Shown: positions 32,409-41,531 of the stretch, piece after piece
How positions within the stretch are numbered: the stretch's first letter is position 1
Layout of the letters: every line of letters starts with the position of its first letter
Virus record (IMG/VR): IMGVR_UViG_3300010293_000478
Location: 1 to 53,894 of that record
Length of the DNA stretch: 53,894 bases
Reading direction: 5' to 3' (one strand)
DNA from: a virus
Notes under the pieces: model-generated
Databases searched by the model: none
What the model saw: only the letters and a program-made list of their open reading frames with translations
Told to the model about the DNA's origin: nothing
Position numbers and translations under genes: made by a program

Positions 32409-33806
32409 TTAAATTTTATAAAAACTTAAATCTGCCCAACTGGCATCAATCTCACCTAAATCAACCTCCACATCCATAGGCACGATAATCCACCGCCAAT
32501 GCTCAACTAATTCCTGAGTCATGACCTGTTTTATCAATTTAGAAACCCGGACCAATTCCGGAGGGTATATATCAAACACAATAGCATCATGAATCTGACC
32601 AATTATTTTGGATTGTAAATTTTGTAAAGAAAATAAATAATCCAACCGAATCAATGCCCACAATAAACAATGAAATGCCACGCCCTGCACCGGGTAATTA
32701 ATTATGTTGTTTGGTCTTAAAACCCCGGAACATCGGAAACCAGTGAACATATCAAAATAACCCTTTTTCTTATACTCGGCAATCCATTGCTCTTTCCATT
32801 TGGAATAAATAGGAAACCTTTTTGTCCAAAAATCATCCTCAATCACCCGAACATGCTCAATATAGTCATCCAAATTTTTAAAACCATTTGAGAGCATCAA
32901 ATCTCCCAGTGCGAAACCATCCTCAAGTGGTAAACCTTGTCCTTTTCTCCAATTACCATGGTCAGGGAGTTTCCCCCAAACAATGGCTAAATTAATAGCA
33001 CTATTCTTGTAGTAATCACCATAAAATTGAGGGAAAACAAATGAATTTTTTGCTGCTGATCTTAAAGTAGAATGAGCCGGATTGCTTTTAGTAAAATTAG
33101 ATAAACCAAATAATTGAACCGCCATATCACCATGCATGTCCGTAGTAGGATCTTTTATGTAACGTAGCATGGTTGGGTCCTTATGATAACACGCTGCTAT
33201 CCTGACCTCAATACCTTTAAAATCGACTTCCATTAATTGATGACCTACGCGTGGAAATAAAGCCCGGCGTGTTAATAACATAGCCTCTTTATCTCTTTTA
33301 GGTATGTTTTGAAAGTTAGGTGAGTCACTACTGGAACGAAAGGTCTTGACCAAATGTAAATTGTAAAACGGGTGTATAAACCCATCCACCTGCTCACGCA
33401 TAAACGCCCCCAAATAAGTATCACGAACTTTCTTTAATTTCCTTATTTGAAGCAAATCAACTAACTCCGGAATGTCCAATTGAAGTAAGGCATCCTCATC
33501 AGTGCTACCTTTACCACTCTCCGTTAGGGTGGTTGGTTTGATTTTCTTTTTATCATATAGAAATGTAGCAAGCTGGTCGTTACTATTGATATTGACCCGT
33601 CCTCCAAAACTATTATACCAGTGGCGATAAAATGAAGTTTCAAAAAACCGCTTTTCCAGTAAAGCTATTTTCCGGGTCAAATGATCATGCTTACTTTGGC
33701 AATATTCCATGTCGACCCGGATACCCTGACGCTCTGCCCTTGCCAATGCCAAAGCTCCGTCATGAAGTAATCTATAAGCCTCCCGTCGTGTTGGTTTTAT
33801 AAGCAT
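32409..33806 (-). CDS. DNA polymerase, family A (polymerase domain)
   Basis: 465 residues: thumb, palm and fingers only. Motif A 'MEVDFKGIEVRIAA' (Asp plus the Glu-Val-Arg), fingers motif 'RSAAKNSFVFPQFYGDYY' and motif C 'QIHDAIVFDI' are present. Motif C has Ala where cellular enzymes have the second acidic residue (HDE), as in some other phage polymerases. The 3'-5' exonuclease is in the adjacent upstream gene (1 base gap), so the holoenzyme is two-part. Confidence 0.9.
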   Translation of the reverse strand: MLIKPTRREAYRLLHDGALALARAERQGIRVDMEYCQSKHDHLTRKIALLEKRFFETSFYRHWYNSFGGRVNINSNDQLATFLYDKKKIKPTTLTESGKGSTDEDALLQLDIPELVDLLQIRKLKKVRDTYLGAFMREQVDGFIHPFYNLHLVKTFRSSSDSPNFQNIPKRDKEAMLLTRRALFPRVGHQLMEVDFKGIEVRIAACYHKDPTMLRYIKDPTTDMHGDMAVQLFGLSNFTKSNPAHSTLRSAAKNSFVFPQFYGDYYKNSAINLAIVWGKLPDHGNWRKGQGLPLEDGFALGDLMLSNGFKNLDDYIEHVRVIEDDFWTKRFPIYSKWKEQWIAEYKKKGYFDMFTGFRCSGVLRPNNIINYPVQGVAFHCLLWALIRLDYLFSLQNLQSKIIGQIHDAIVFDIYPPELVRVSKLIKQVMTQELVEHWRWIIVPMDVEVDLGEIDASWADLSFYKI

Positions 33807-33807
33807 A

Positions 33808-35013
33808 TCAAAAAGGTAAAAAATCGTAATCTAATTCCTCAATCTGTTGTTCAGCAATCCTGTAGGTATATATAGCGTCCGAGGCACAATACTTCATTAA
33901 TCTTTGTAAACCATCCTCACTTTTAGTCAACTCCATGATATTATTAAATGAATTGGTATCCGGTGCCTGCAAGTAACGGGCAATCTCTGACGAATAATCA
34001 ACAATCCCGAGCCGAACATACGCTTGAAACTTTAATCCGGTAACGCCATCTCTATTGTCAAGTAAATGAGACGCCAGCATAGTGTCAAATGCCCATGACT
34101 CGACCGGCTGGCGCAACACCACATTGGACCAATGGTCCTCATACTTCATGTTTTGTGCAATCTTATATACGCCCGGGTTTGCTAATAAATCCAAAAAAGG
34201 TTTTCTACCTTCTTTAGTTACTGGCATCTTAAATACATAGCAATGAGTAGATGATGTCGCCACAGCCACGCAAACAACACGATGACCAATAGCATGAGGT
34301 TTCAAACCAGTGGTTTCATAATCAAACGCTATTGTAGACCCGGTTGGTATTGTATATAAAGGGGTTAGGTCTTCCAAAACCTGCATCGTAAAGTTTGGTT
34401 GGCGTTTCCATGGTTCTTTTAATTGATCAACCGCCTTCTTTATGTCTTGTTTAAAAAACAATTCATAGTCGGAACCCTTGGATAAAACAAGACCCGGTGC
34501 AAATGTAGGAGCAACGTAACATTTCAAATCCTGATCCGGAATGACAAAACCACGCCACTTATCTATTTTATCCATATCCTTAGAAAAACGTTGACCAATC
34601 AAAGAAATGACCGCAGGCATTCCCAGCAGTATTATCAATTTTGGTTGGTACTCTTTGATGTGAGAAAATACAATACGCCTGCAGCAATTCAATTCATGAG
34701 GTGAGGGTAAACGACCTCCCGGGTAGCAATTAATTGCGTTGATACTAATACAATCGTTATGTAAATCAATGCCCGCTGACTCCAAACTCTCCTCCAGTAA
34801 TTGCCCTGACCGGTCTTGCCAATGTTTTCCACGCGAATCATCGGCCTCGGTTGGCGCCTCCCCTATTAGCATTACATGTTTCTTAAAACCACCGGTTGGT
34901 TTCATTTTAGCGGTATGAACATCTCTATACAAACCACAGGCAAAACAAGTCAGGGACTTACCACCAACCCGGTGCAAAGATTCAGTTTCCTTTTTACTAA
35001 AAAACCCTTGCAT
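33808..35013 (-). CDS. family 4 uracil-DNA glycosylase fused to 3'-5' exonuclease
   Basis: 401 residues from ATG 35013 (MQGFFSKKETES). N-terminal 1-200: 'CFACGLYR', 'VMLIGEAPTEADDSRGKHW' and 'INCYPGGRLPSPHELNCC' fit the iron-sulfur type family 4 UDG, with cysteines to hold a cluster. C-terminal 215-400: 'IAFDYETTGLKPH', 'IAQNMKYED' and 'YCASDAIYTYRI' are the three exonuclease motifs of DEDD proofreading domains. In phage SPO1 a similar UDG domain is on the polymerase chain; here UDG-exo and polymerase are neighbours. It suggests proofreading coupled to uracil removal or binding. Confidence 0.86.
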   Translation of the reverse strand: MQGFFSKKETESLHRVGGKSLTCFACGLYRDVHTAKMKPTGGFKKHVMLIGEAPTEADDSRGKHWQDRSGQLLEESLESAGIDLHNDCISINAINCYPGGRLPSPHELNCCRRIVFSHIKEYQPKLIILLGMPAVISLIGQRFSKDMDKIDKWRGFVIPDQDLKCYVAPTFAPGLVLSKGSDYELFFKQDIKKAVDQLKEPWKRQPNFTMQVLEDLTPLYTIPTGSTIAFDYETTGLKPHAIGHRVVCVAVATSSTHCYVFKMPVTKEGRKPFLDLLANPGVYKIAQNMKYEDHWSNVVLRQPVESWAFDTMLASHLLDNRDGVTGLKFQAYVRLGIVDYSSEIARYLQAPDTNSFNNIMELTKSEDGLQRLMKYCASDAIYTYRIAEQQIEELDYDFLPF

Positions 35014-35015
35014 AC

Positions 35016-36035
35016 TTAGGATGCTCTTAATATCGCAATATAGACCCAATTTTCACCTTCAAATTTAATACGAGAATCCCCTACTACAGCCTCCAACGTT
35101 TCTTTTAGAACCTCGATAAAAAGATAGGGGGTTATGGAGAAAGAAAGGGGGTTGCCGGAAAACTTCATGTTAGCATCCTCCTCAAACCAACCGGTTTCTG
35201 ACTCAGCCCGTATATTAATGCGATTGTTTGCCACGCTCACCACCACGCTCTCATCCAAGAAATGATCCCTTTTACCCATAACAGCCGCCCTCTCAAGTAT
35301 TTCCAATATGGTTTGTGGGAATTTGATTTCCGCTCCTGACACCTCAAGTAAACGGGCTATGTCCGGGAAAGACTCCTGCAAAACCCGGGAACTTATTTGA
35401 GTACCAAATTCGTTCCGGAAATGAATCCAATTATCAGCAACGGAGACCTCTGTAGGGTTGTAACGCATAATAACTGCTAAATTGGTAGCTGGTATTAAAA
35501 CCGGTTCTTCCAATTCCACCGGATCGTCAAAATAGGCAACGCCCAGTCGAAAACCATCAGAGGCGGTACAGCCACTCTGCTCAAATTTAACAGCAGTTAA
35601 TACCGGACGAGACATATCCCTCGACGCGGCACCAATAACCTTTTGTACAATGGCGTTAAAGCTCGTAGGCAAGGTAATCCAATCTTCTGCCTGACCAACC
35701 TCCTCCAACGGAAGTGTAATTTTAGCCTGTAGCGCAAAACCCGCCCGGGAACGACCGGCAGTCAATACAATTTCACTCTCTGTGACTTCCAAATCAACTT
35801 CATCCTTTTTCATTTTACTGAGCATTTTATACATCTGCTCAGCTTTGATTGCGCCCTCAAACGTCAGACCGGTCACCGGGTGACTTATGCTCAAGTCATC
35901 ATTGTAAGTCACCACACAACCATCCTTGAAAATAAAAGAATCTGTCTGCTCGATTATGTCCTTACTACCGAGTGCTGGTTTTACAATTTCCAACGCCTCC
36001 AACAAATCATTTTTTTTGATCACAACTTTTTTCAT
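35016..36035 (-). CDS. DNA sliding clamp, DnaN-like
   Basis: 339 residues, close to the bacterial beta clamp length but without easily seen repeats. 'SRPVLTAVKFEQSGCTASDGFRLGVAYF' (about 140-167) matches 'RPVL.GV....T.DG.RL', the best-conserved clamp stretch. Ends 2 bases before the UDG-exo start. Tethers polymerase to DNA. Confidence 0.85.
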   Translation of the reverse strand: MKKVVIKKNDLLEALEIVKPALGSKDIIEQTDSFIFKDGCVVTYNDDLSISHPVTGLTFEGAIKAEQMYKMLSKMKKDEVDLEVTESEIVLTAGRSRAGFALQAKITLPLEEVGQAEDWITLPTSFNAIVQKVIGAASRDMSRPVLTAVKFEQSGCTASDGFRLGVAYFDDPVELEEPVLIPATNLAVIMRYNPTEVSVADNWIHFRNEFGTQISSRVLQESFPDIARLLEVSGAEIKFPQTILEILERAAVMGKRDHFLDESVVVSVANNRINIRAESETGWFEEDANMKFSGNPLSFSITPYLFIEVLKETLEAVVGDSRIKFEGENWVYIAILRAS

Positions 36036-36210
36036 CTCTTTGCTTTTTACGGGAAACCCTCCCTATTTTAACATACTGAATTAATTCCTCATCTGTAACT
36101 TTTTGCTCCTTTATAAAATGATAACTAACCAAACGAGTATTAGCCCTCTTTTTTGTTAAGGAACGTCCTAATGTTTCATCAACCAACCACGTAGCAAAAT
36201 ACACTTTCAT
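36007..36210 (-). CDS. short protein resembling the N terminus of the adjacent DpdA-like protein
   Basis: 67 residues, [14 protein letters not shown]...RLVSYHFIKEQ...LIQYVKIG. It lines up with the first 50 residues of the DpdA-like protein just upstream (MKVWFAG...RLYSYHYVH...LIQYCM): matching M-K-V-aromatic-F-A, R-L-x-S-Y-H and L-I-Q-Y. It may be a duplicated N-terminal subdomain or a remnant. Overlaps the clamp start by 29 bases. Confidence 0.6.
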   Translation of the reverse strand: MKVYFATWLVDETLGRSLTKKRANTRLVSYHFIKEQKVTDEELIQYVKIGRVSRKKQRDEKSCDQKK

Positions 36211-37247
36211 TCAAAAAACCCTTTCATTACTTTTTTAGTATGAAATGCCCACGGCCACTCCGGCATGTTTTGTTCCAAATCCAGAAAGTAAATTATGTTA
36301 AGCTCATCACGTTGAACATAGTTGTTGGACAATCCGGGCTCCTCAATGATTTCCAATAAACGGGTTTTAATGCTTTTATCTACTGGTTTCTTCTCTGCCC
36401 ATTTTTCCCCCGGCTTTAGTTCATCATAAGTTATTGGACGTTTTTCAAATCGGGACTTACCAAGCACAAAACCCTTCTCATGGATGTAATTCATAAAAAT
36501 AGACTTTTCTACGGGAGTCAAAGTCGTTATGTGCTTACCGGCATCCTTCTGATTAGGACTGCGATTGGAAACCGCTATTTTCCACGAATTTTCATCGTAA
36601 ACCCACTCTCCACCCTTATAACGAGGAATCATAATAGACCCCAACCTCCCCGTAAGCACCCAGCTTGTTGAGTCAACAGAGTACCACGGGTAGCGTAGCA
36701 TCAGTGGTAAACTGGTCATGCCAAATGCATGTACTTTAACTTTTGGCAAACCAGTCGAATCAACTAAATAATTGGACCAAATTCTATCCAGATACAAAAC
36801 CAAGTCGGAGGTTTTTACCAAACCCCCTAAACATATGTAATCATATTTTTCCAACAAAGGAACCAAAAACTCATCAGGGTCACTTCCATGATGGAAAACA
36901 GGCAAAGGTTTCAAACCAGCCGCTTCCATTTTCTTCAAATTACGGGCACTGGCAATAGGATTACCAATGACATCCAGATTAGCATAAACAGTAAGTAAAT
37001 GCTCATGCTCTTTTATGAAGGCTATATAAGCATCAATATCAATGGAAAGACCCTGTGACTTTGCCGAAAACGCACCGGAATCCAAAAACAAATCAATTTT
37101 ATTAGTCATACAATACTGAATTAAAGTGCCCACATTAAAAAAATCAATATGAACATAATGATATGAATATAAACGACCCACACCGTATGAATGCAATACA
37201 TGCTCCCGTGATAAAGTACCAGTATTACCAGCAAACCACACTTTCAT
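36207..37247 (-). CDS. dpdA: DpdA-like DNA 7-deazaguanine transglycosylase
   Basis: 346 residues. TGT-like TIM-barrel pattern: '[14 protein letters not shown]' (about 52-65), '[10 protein letters not shown]', '[12 protein letters not shown]', 'YICLGGLVK' and '[25 protein letters not shown]'. It is the phage DpdA type, which exchanges guanine in DNA for a 7-deazaguanine base made by FolE-QueD-QueE-QueC, all encoded just upstream. Overlaps FolE by 4 bases. A phage with this set normally carries modified DNA that resists many restriction enzymes; the exact base is not deducible by eye. Confidence 0.84.
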   Translation of the reverse strand: MKVWFAGNTGTLSREHVLHSYGVGRLYSYHYVHIDFFNVGTLIQYCMTNKIDLFLDSGAFSAKSQGLSIDIDAYIAFIKEHEHLLTVYANLDVIGNPIASARNLKKMEAAGLKPLPVFHHGSDPDEFLVPLLEKYDYICLGGLVKTSDLVLYLDRIWSNYLVDSTGLPKVKVHAFGMTSLPLMLRYPWYSVDSTSWVLTGRLGSIMIPRYKGGEWVYDENSWKIAVSNRSPNQKDAGKHITTLTPVEKSIFMNYIHEKGFVLGKSRFEKRPITYDELKPGEKWAEKKPVDKSIKTRLLEIIEEPGLSNNYVQRDELNIIYFLDLEQNMPEWPWAFHTKKVMKGFFE

Positions 37248-37825
37248 CGCAACAAACTCATTAATTCCTGCCGAGCCTGCGACTCCGTCATAAACACCCC
37301 TCTCATACTGCTGGTGCTCATAACTGAGTTTTGTTTACCCACCCCACGCATCCGCATGCACATATGGGTAGCCTCAATTATACAGGCAGCCCCCTTTGGT
37401 TTTAGGTACTCCATAAGGGAATCAGTCACCTGATCTCCAATCCGCTCCTGAATTTGTAAACGCCGGGCAAATATATCAACCAACCGGGCAAGTTTGGAAA
37501 TACCTATAACCTTTCCGTCAGGTATATACGCTACATGAGCCTTGCCAAAGAATGGTAACATATGGTGCTCGCACATGGAATACAATTCAATATCCTTCAA
37601 TAGTACAATCTGGTCATACCCACCGGAATCAAACACAGTCAAAACATCCTCCGGTTTCTGCGAATAACCCCGGTAAAGTTCAGACCATGACTTAACCACC
37701 CTTTTAGGAGTATCCAATAAACCCTCCCGGTTAGGATCCTCCCCGATAGCAACCAGTATAACCTCAATATTGGTTTTTAACAATTTAAAATCGTCAACAA
37801 ATAACAATGAACTATCTTCTTTCAT
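37244..37825 (-). CDS. folE: GTP cyclohydrolase I
   Basis: 193 residues from ATG 37825, which overlaps the QueC stop (ATGA). '[39 protein letters not shown]' (Cys and His zinc ligands), '[20 protein letters not shown]' and '[10 protein letters not shown]' are hallmark motifs. Converts GTP to dihydroneopterin triphosphate, the first step of preQ0 synthesis. Confidence 0.95.
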   Translation of the reverse strand: MKEDSSLLFVDDFKLLKTNIEVILVAIGEDPNREGLLDTPKRVVKSWSELYRGYSQKPEDVLTVFDSGGYDQIVLLKDIELYSMCEHHMLPFFGKAHVAYIPDGKVIGISKLARLVDIFARRLQIQERIGDQVTDSLMEYLKPKGAACIIEATHMCMRMRGVGKQNSVMSTSSMRGVFMTESQARQELMSLLR

Positions 37826-38487
37826 ACTCCTAACTCCTTTCGTAGTAAACAATTATCACACCTACCACAAGGTGGTGTGAAGTAACAACTGTACGTTTTG
37901 TTGTAATCCACACCCATTTCCCGCCCACAAACAATCACATCTGTTTTATCCCAGCGCAATTCGTAAAACGGAGCCCTGACCCGGACTTGATGAGAATATC
38001 CGAGTTGACTAATTAAGTTAATAATGTCAACAAATTGGGGTGAATTATCACCCGTAAGCAATTTATAAGACCGACGGTTCATCCATTCCGCCTCACCATA
38101 TAAATAACCAAGCAACAACTCATCTATTTTATTGGCAGAACAGTAAGCAAGGGCGTATGTTAACATAATTGAATTGCGCCCCTCTACAAAGAAATCAGCA
38201 TACCGCAATTTATCCCAATCAGCCAACGGATTTACCTCATTTGGTACATAGTTTGATTGGAATAATCCCGGACGAGCCTGCCAGTCATGTATTGGTATTT
38301 TTATCACCACAAGTGGGGGTAGGCTTAACTTAGTTATATGATGATTTAACAATTCGATCTGCTTTTCAAAAACAAGCTGACCATAATCAACCGTAATTAC
38401 GGTTGGTGATAAACCCTTGTATTTGTAAAGCAAAGTGGTGGAGTCTAATCCACCTGTTGCCATTATGGCTGTTTTAGGTTTATGCAT
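37822..38487 (-). CDS. queC: 7-cyano-7-deazaguanine synthase
   Basis: 221 residues. P-loop '[14 protein letters not shown]' near the N terminus, '[18 protein letters not shown]', and the C-terminal zinc site '[17 protein letters not shown]' (four Cys). Makes preQ0 from 7-carboxy-7-deazaguanine with ATP and ammonia. It overlaps the second QueC-like gene by 25 bases. Confidence 0.9.
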   Translation of the reverse strand: MHKPKTAIMATGGLDSTTLLYKYKGLSPTVITVDYGQLVFEKQIELLNHHITKLSLPPLVVIKIPIHDWQARPGLFQSNYVPNEVNPLADWDKLRYADFFVEGRNSIMLTYALAYCSANKIDELLLGYLYGEAEWMNRRSYKLLTGDNSPQFVDIINLISQLGYSHQVRVRAPFYELRWDKTDVIVCGREMGVDYNKTYSCYFTPPCGRCDNCLLRKELGV

Positions 38488-39155
38488 TTTTGTATGTCAT
38501 TAATTTCAAAACCTCGATTTTTAGTAACACTTTCTTCAAGAAAAGCAAGCAGATGATCTACAGGGTTATTAAGCCAATGACCAGACGTATCAATGCCATT
38601 AAGCTCCAAAGCCACATATTTACGTAAACAAGACCGACAAATACCACAAGGCTTATGCAACCCCTCATAACAACTAAACGAGTTAGTCAGTAGATAAGAC
38701 GCAGGGTGGTCTTTCTCAAGGTATAAAGCAACTAATTCTGTCTTAGTTAAATGCTTGAAAGGCAGATCAATAACAAAAGGACCTTGAATCAATACTTTTT
38801 GAGTATCGGTAGAAAAGTAATTCAAAACACCCTCTACCTGACTTTTAAACACATAGTCCTTATCTTTAGTCGTATCACCTAATGTAAAACCAAATATGAT
38901 ATGATTAGCGTAATTGGCGGCAACTAATGCCAAAAAATGATTACGAAAAGGTATTATGTTATTTTTCAACGAAAAAGCAGCTAAAGGCATACCCACCTTA
39001 ATAACTCCGGGAAAGTAATTATCTATTACTGACTGCTCCATTCGATTTTCAGCAGTGCCCATGTCTACGAATAAACACCTCTCATTCGGAATTTGTAGAA
39101 TAGATTTAATTAAGTAAGAATCCAAACCCCCACTAAACATCAATAAGTTGGCCAT
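38463..39155 (-). CDS. second QueC-like protein
   Basis: 230 residues. 'FSGGLDSYLIKSIL' (PP-loop) and C-terminal 'CYEGLHKPCGICRSCLRK' (four-Cys zinc site) retain the QueC layout, but the middle differs strongly from the adjacent QueC (IIPFRNHFLALVAANYANH in place of the usual stretch). Two QueC-type enzymes in series suggest that one does a further or alternative ATP-dependent step on the deazaguanine side chain. Which product forms cannot be told. Confidence 0.78.
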   Translation of the reverse strand: MANLLMFSGGLDSYLIKSILQIPNERCLFVDMGTAENRMEQSVIDNYFPGVIKVGMPLAAFSLKNNIIPFRNHFLALVAANYANHIIFGFTLGDTTKDKDYVFKSQVEGVLNYFSTDTQKVLIQGPFVIDLPFKHLTKTELVALYLEKDHPASYLLTNSFSCYEGLHKPCGICRSCLRKYVALELNGIDTSGHWLNNPVDHLLAFLEESVTKNRGFEINDIQKCINLKQP

Positions 39156-39388
39156 CTCACTCCTCCTACATTTTTATCATCTATATAAGCATCAGCTCTC
39201 AATTTATCCATAACAAGTGCATGATATTTTATGCCCAGCTCAAATAACTCACTTTCAGTCTGCTTGCGAGTAGCAGATGATCTTGCAGTATAGATAACTA
39301 TAAAATTATTAGGATCCTCGTACAATTGACTAACTATATTTGGATTAATATTAGCAGTTCCATCAAAATCAATTGCTATAACACGCAT
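39140..39388 (-). CDS. small HAD-type phosphatase
   Basis: 82 residues. 'AIDFDGTANINP' carries the DxDGT nucleophile motif; 'VIYTARSSATRKQTE' is motif II (T/S) and 'DKLRADAYIDDKNVGG' supplies motif III Lys and motif IV Asp pair. Compact, without cap. Overlaps the second QueC gene and so probably acts in deazaguanine or precursor metabolism, perhaps removing a phosphate. Confidence 0.75.
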   Translation of the reverse strand: MRVIAIDFDGTANINPNIVSQLYEDPNNFIVIYTARSSATRKQTESELFELGIKYHALVMDKLRADAYIDDKNVGGVRWPTY

Positions 39389-39430
39389 CTATCACTTTTA
39401 TAAGATTAATAACTTTATTTTAAAAAAATG

Positions 39431-39463
39431 CCGGGATGCTCCCAAAAATAGGCGCAATCCCGG
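39431..39463 (-). terminator. intrinsic terminator after the acidic protein gene
   Basis: CCGGGAT/ATCCCGG, 7 bp, with loop, followed on the minus strand by CATTTTTTT. Located between 39482 and the HAD gene start, so the downstream deazaguanine genes must be read through or promoted elsewhere. Confidence 0.7.
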
Positions 39464-39481
39464 AATAATCTCATAAACATA

Positions 39482-40210
39482 TTACTTCAACTTCGGGTCG
39501 TTTTCACCCATAGGTCCATAATGTTTCTCGTACAGTTTGAAACGGTTTATAGACCAACTCTCTGATTTGTCAAAGGTCTTCATCAAAGCAGCCACTAAAT
39601 CAACTGATTTCATCTTCTTTTTGATGCAATCGCGAATGAAAGCTGTTTGATTAGGTTGGTCATCTTTCTTCTTTTCAGCCGGGAGTTTAGTCTCCGTTTT
39701 TGGTTTCTCACTCCCCTTAACAGGTTCCGGGGCAACAACCACTCCCAAACATTCAAACATCTTCGTGGTCAAAACTGACACCTCAAAAATGGTCTTGACC
39801 TTGTTTTTGATTGCTTTGAACGAAACATCCTCAGCAACCATGGCTTTCAGTGCCTTAATAGCCTTGTCCGGTTTCTGCCCGGCTGCTGCCTCAATTTTGG
39901 CAATCAATTCGGCTTTAGGATCCTCGTCAGCCTCATCCTCGTCGGCATCCTCGTCAGCCTCATCCTCGTCAGCCTCATCCTCGTCGGTATCCTCGTCAGC
40001 CGCAAAAGGCCACAATTCCAACTCTTCCATGAACTGCCTGACATTATCAGCAATCTCCGGAATGTCGGACTCTTCCAACAAGTCGACCGCTTCCTTAACT
40101 TTCGCTTTCAGAGCATCCTCTTTTACACCAACTACTTTGAGTTTCGGGTCCAGTCCCAATACTTCGTTCAGGCTTTTAGCCACAATTTGCAATTTTTCCA
40201 AAGTTTTCAT
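39482..40210 (-). CDS. acidic-repeat protein, unknown
   Basis: 242 residues. Middle part is an Asp/Glu/Ala repeat (DEDEADEDEADEDADEDEAD, about 77-97) flanked by helical Lys/Glu-rich regions; the N-terminal 70 residues look globular and helical, and the C-terminal 60 (TAFIRDCIKKKMKSVDLVAALMKTFDKSESWSI region) may be a small helical or winged domain. Like the SSB and portal tails it is very acidic, possibly a DNA mimic or interaction platform. Own promoter and terminator flank it, so it is transcribed as a single gene. Confidence 0.7.
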   Translation of the reverse strand: MKTLEKLQIVAKSLNEVLGLDPKLKVVGVKEDALKAKVKEAVDLLEESDIPEIADNVRQFMEELELWPFAADEDTDEDEADEDEADEDADEDEADEDPKAELIAKIEAAAGQKPDKAIKALKAMVAEDVSFKAIKNKVKTIFEVSVLTTKMFECLGVVVAPEPVKGSEKPKTETKLPAEKKKDDQPNQTAFIRDCIKKKMKSVDLVAALMKTFDKSESWSINRFKLYEKHYGPMGENDPKLK

Positions 40211-40259
40211 TTTTTGTGATTTTTAATGATTAATTAGATATTGAAATCTTTTGTTGTCA

Positions 40260-40269
40260 TATTATACAA
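40260..40269 (-). promoter_or_regulatory. promoter motif TTGTATAATA
   Basis: TATAAT box 51 bases before the ATG at 40210, with TTTAGC 17 bases further up. A 5-prime leader of about 40 bases is expected. Confidence 0.55.
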
Positions 40270-40317
40270 CAACTAATCCTTTTGCTAAAAAATTTGTAGA
40301 AAATTTTACTACCTTTT

Positions 40318-41076
40318 TCACACACCCGTCAGCTTGTCCCACAAAACCACGTGCTCCCGAGTACTATACCGAACATTGTACTTCAATGCCATCTGCACCA
40401 CTGCCGGGCGGTTTATCTCTAATTCAGCCAACGAACCGCCGAGGGGCATTAAAACAATCTGCTGCTTCTTAACCAAACCGGGTTTAAGGAAATCCACCTC
40501 AATTTCTTCCCACTCCGATTCATCGGACACCACAAACTTGAACCAGCTATTCGGCAATAAACTGAGACCTTTGATTATCGCCGGTCTGTATTGGCGGTGG
40601 CGTGGGTTACCGGCATTGCTCAGTTTAGGGCTATTATTCCAACAATCCACCATTTTAGAAAACAACCGGTTTGGGAGTAGGGTACATTCGTTTTCGACCT
40701 CTATATAAGGTTTGAAGGCATACCGCTCCATAAACGCCTGTAAAAAGACTAACAAAGCATTCTGCTGGTTTAAGGGACTACCTCCAGTAAACACTAAACG
40801 TTGACCATCATGCAAACGCTCCGGCAAACCAACCGAATCCATTAATGAAAGCAATTCAGTAATGGTGTACGGGTTGCCATACTTCCAAACCTGCTGCGTA
40901 TCGCACCACCGGCAATTTAGGGTACATTCCTGTAAACGTAAGAATGCTGCAGGAAATCCCACAAAGTTTTCACCCTGAATGGTGTCACAGAAAAATTCAG
41001 ACACCCGCAAAAAAACACCATCCGGGTCAGGAACCCGGACTTTTGGGTGACTCTTAATGATAGTCGTTGGAAACAT
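40318..41076 (-). CDS. queE: 7-carboxy-7-deazaguanine synthase, radical SAM
   Basis: 252 residues from ATG 41076. 'CTLNCRWCDT' is the CX3CX2C cluster motif; 'TIQGENFVGFPAAFLRLQEC' is the usual QueE lead-in, 'LVFTGGSPLNQQNAL' the GGxP-type SAM strand. Converts 6-carboxytetrahydropterin to 7-carboxy-7-deazaguanine. Overlaps QueD by 23 bases. A longer frame upstream is only the shadow of queD. Confidence 0.9.
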   Translation of the reverse strand: MFPTTIIKSHPKVRVPDPDGVFLRVSEFFCDTIQGENFVGFPAAFLRLQECTLNCRWCDTQQVWKYGNPYTITELLSLMDSVGLPERLHDGQRLVFTGGSPLNQQNALLVFLQAFMERYAFKPYIEVENECTLLPNRLFSKMVDCWNNSPKLSNAGNPRHRQYRPAIIKGLSLLPNSWFKFVVSDESEWEEIEVDFLKPGLVKKQQIVLMPLGGSLAELEINRPAVVQMALKYNVRYSTREHVVLWDKLTGV

Positions 41077-41428
41077 ACTCACAACTTGTTTTAGGGGTTT
41101 CCGACATTTCAATTGAATAAAGGTCCGGGAAGAATGGTTTGAACAATGAGTATATTCTTTCACTCATAAGCTCAACCGTAGGATTTATGTCCGGGAAAAC
41201 CTCATTAAGGTGCCTGTGATCTAAAACATCATCAACAAACGCCTTAATTGGTTTCAATTCATTGTAATCCCTGACAAAACCAACATCATCCAGTTGAAAG
41301 CCTTGCAGGGTCACCTTCAATACATAATTATGCCCATGCAGGCGACCACACGGGTGTCCATCTGCCAAACCAGTCAGTACGTGACTGGCGCTGAAATGGA
41401 ACTCTTTACTAATTCTCCAACGTTTCAT
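41054..41428 (-). CDS. queD: 6-carboxytetrahydropterin synthase
   Basis: 124 residues. 'KEFHFSASHVLTG' and 'GRLHGHNYVLKVTL' supply the three zinc histidines; 'PCGRLHGH' includes the catalytic Cys; 'LDHRHLNEVFPDINPTVELMSE' is the typical central helix region. Second step of preQ0 synthesis. It has its own promoter box and a leader of about 100 bases with a multibranched, terminator-like fold. Confidence 0.93.
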   Translation of the reverse strand: MKRWRISKEFHFSASHVLTGLADGHPCGRLHGHNYVLKVTLQGFQLDDVGFVRDYNELKPIKAFVDDVLDHRHLNEVFPDINPTVELMSERIYSLFKPFFPDLYSIEMSETPKTSCEYVSNDYH

Positions 41429-41457
41429 GTTTTATTATTAAAATGTTTCAGTAAAAA

Positions 41458-41512
41458 ACCGGGGGTGTGTTAGGGTCCTCACCCCACCGGATTAAAAACC
41501 CGGACCCCCGGT
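41458..41512 (-). promoter_or_regulatory. structured leader before queD (candidate riboswitch or attenuator)
   Basis: Minus strand: a 9-bp closing stem ACCGGGGGT/ACCCCCGGT encloses two inner hairpins (CCGG..CCGG and GGG..CCC around TGAGGA), a three-way junction; it is followed by TTTTTT. It lies 30 bases before queD and about 20 bases after the promoter box. The U-run after the closing stem suggests transcription attenuation, plausibly sensing a pathway metabolite. It does not match the preQ1-I, II or THF riboswitch consensus as I remember them. Confidence 0.55.
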
Positions 41513-41531
41513 ATAACCAACTCAACCGCAT

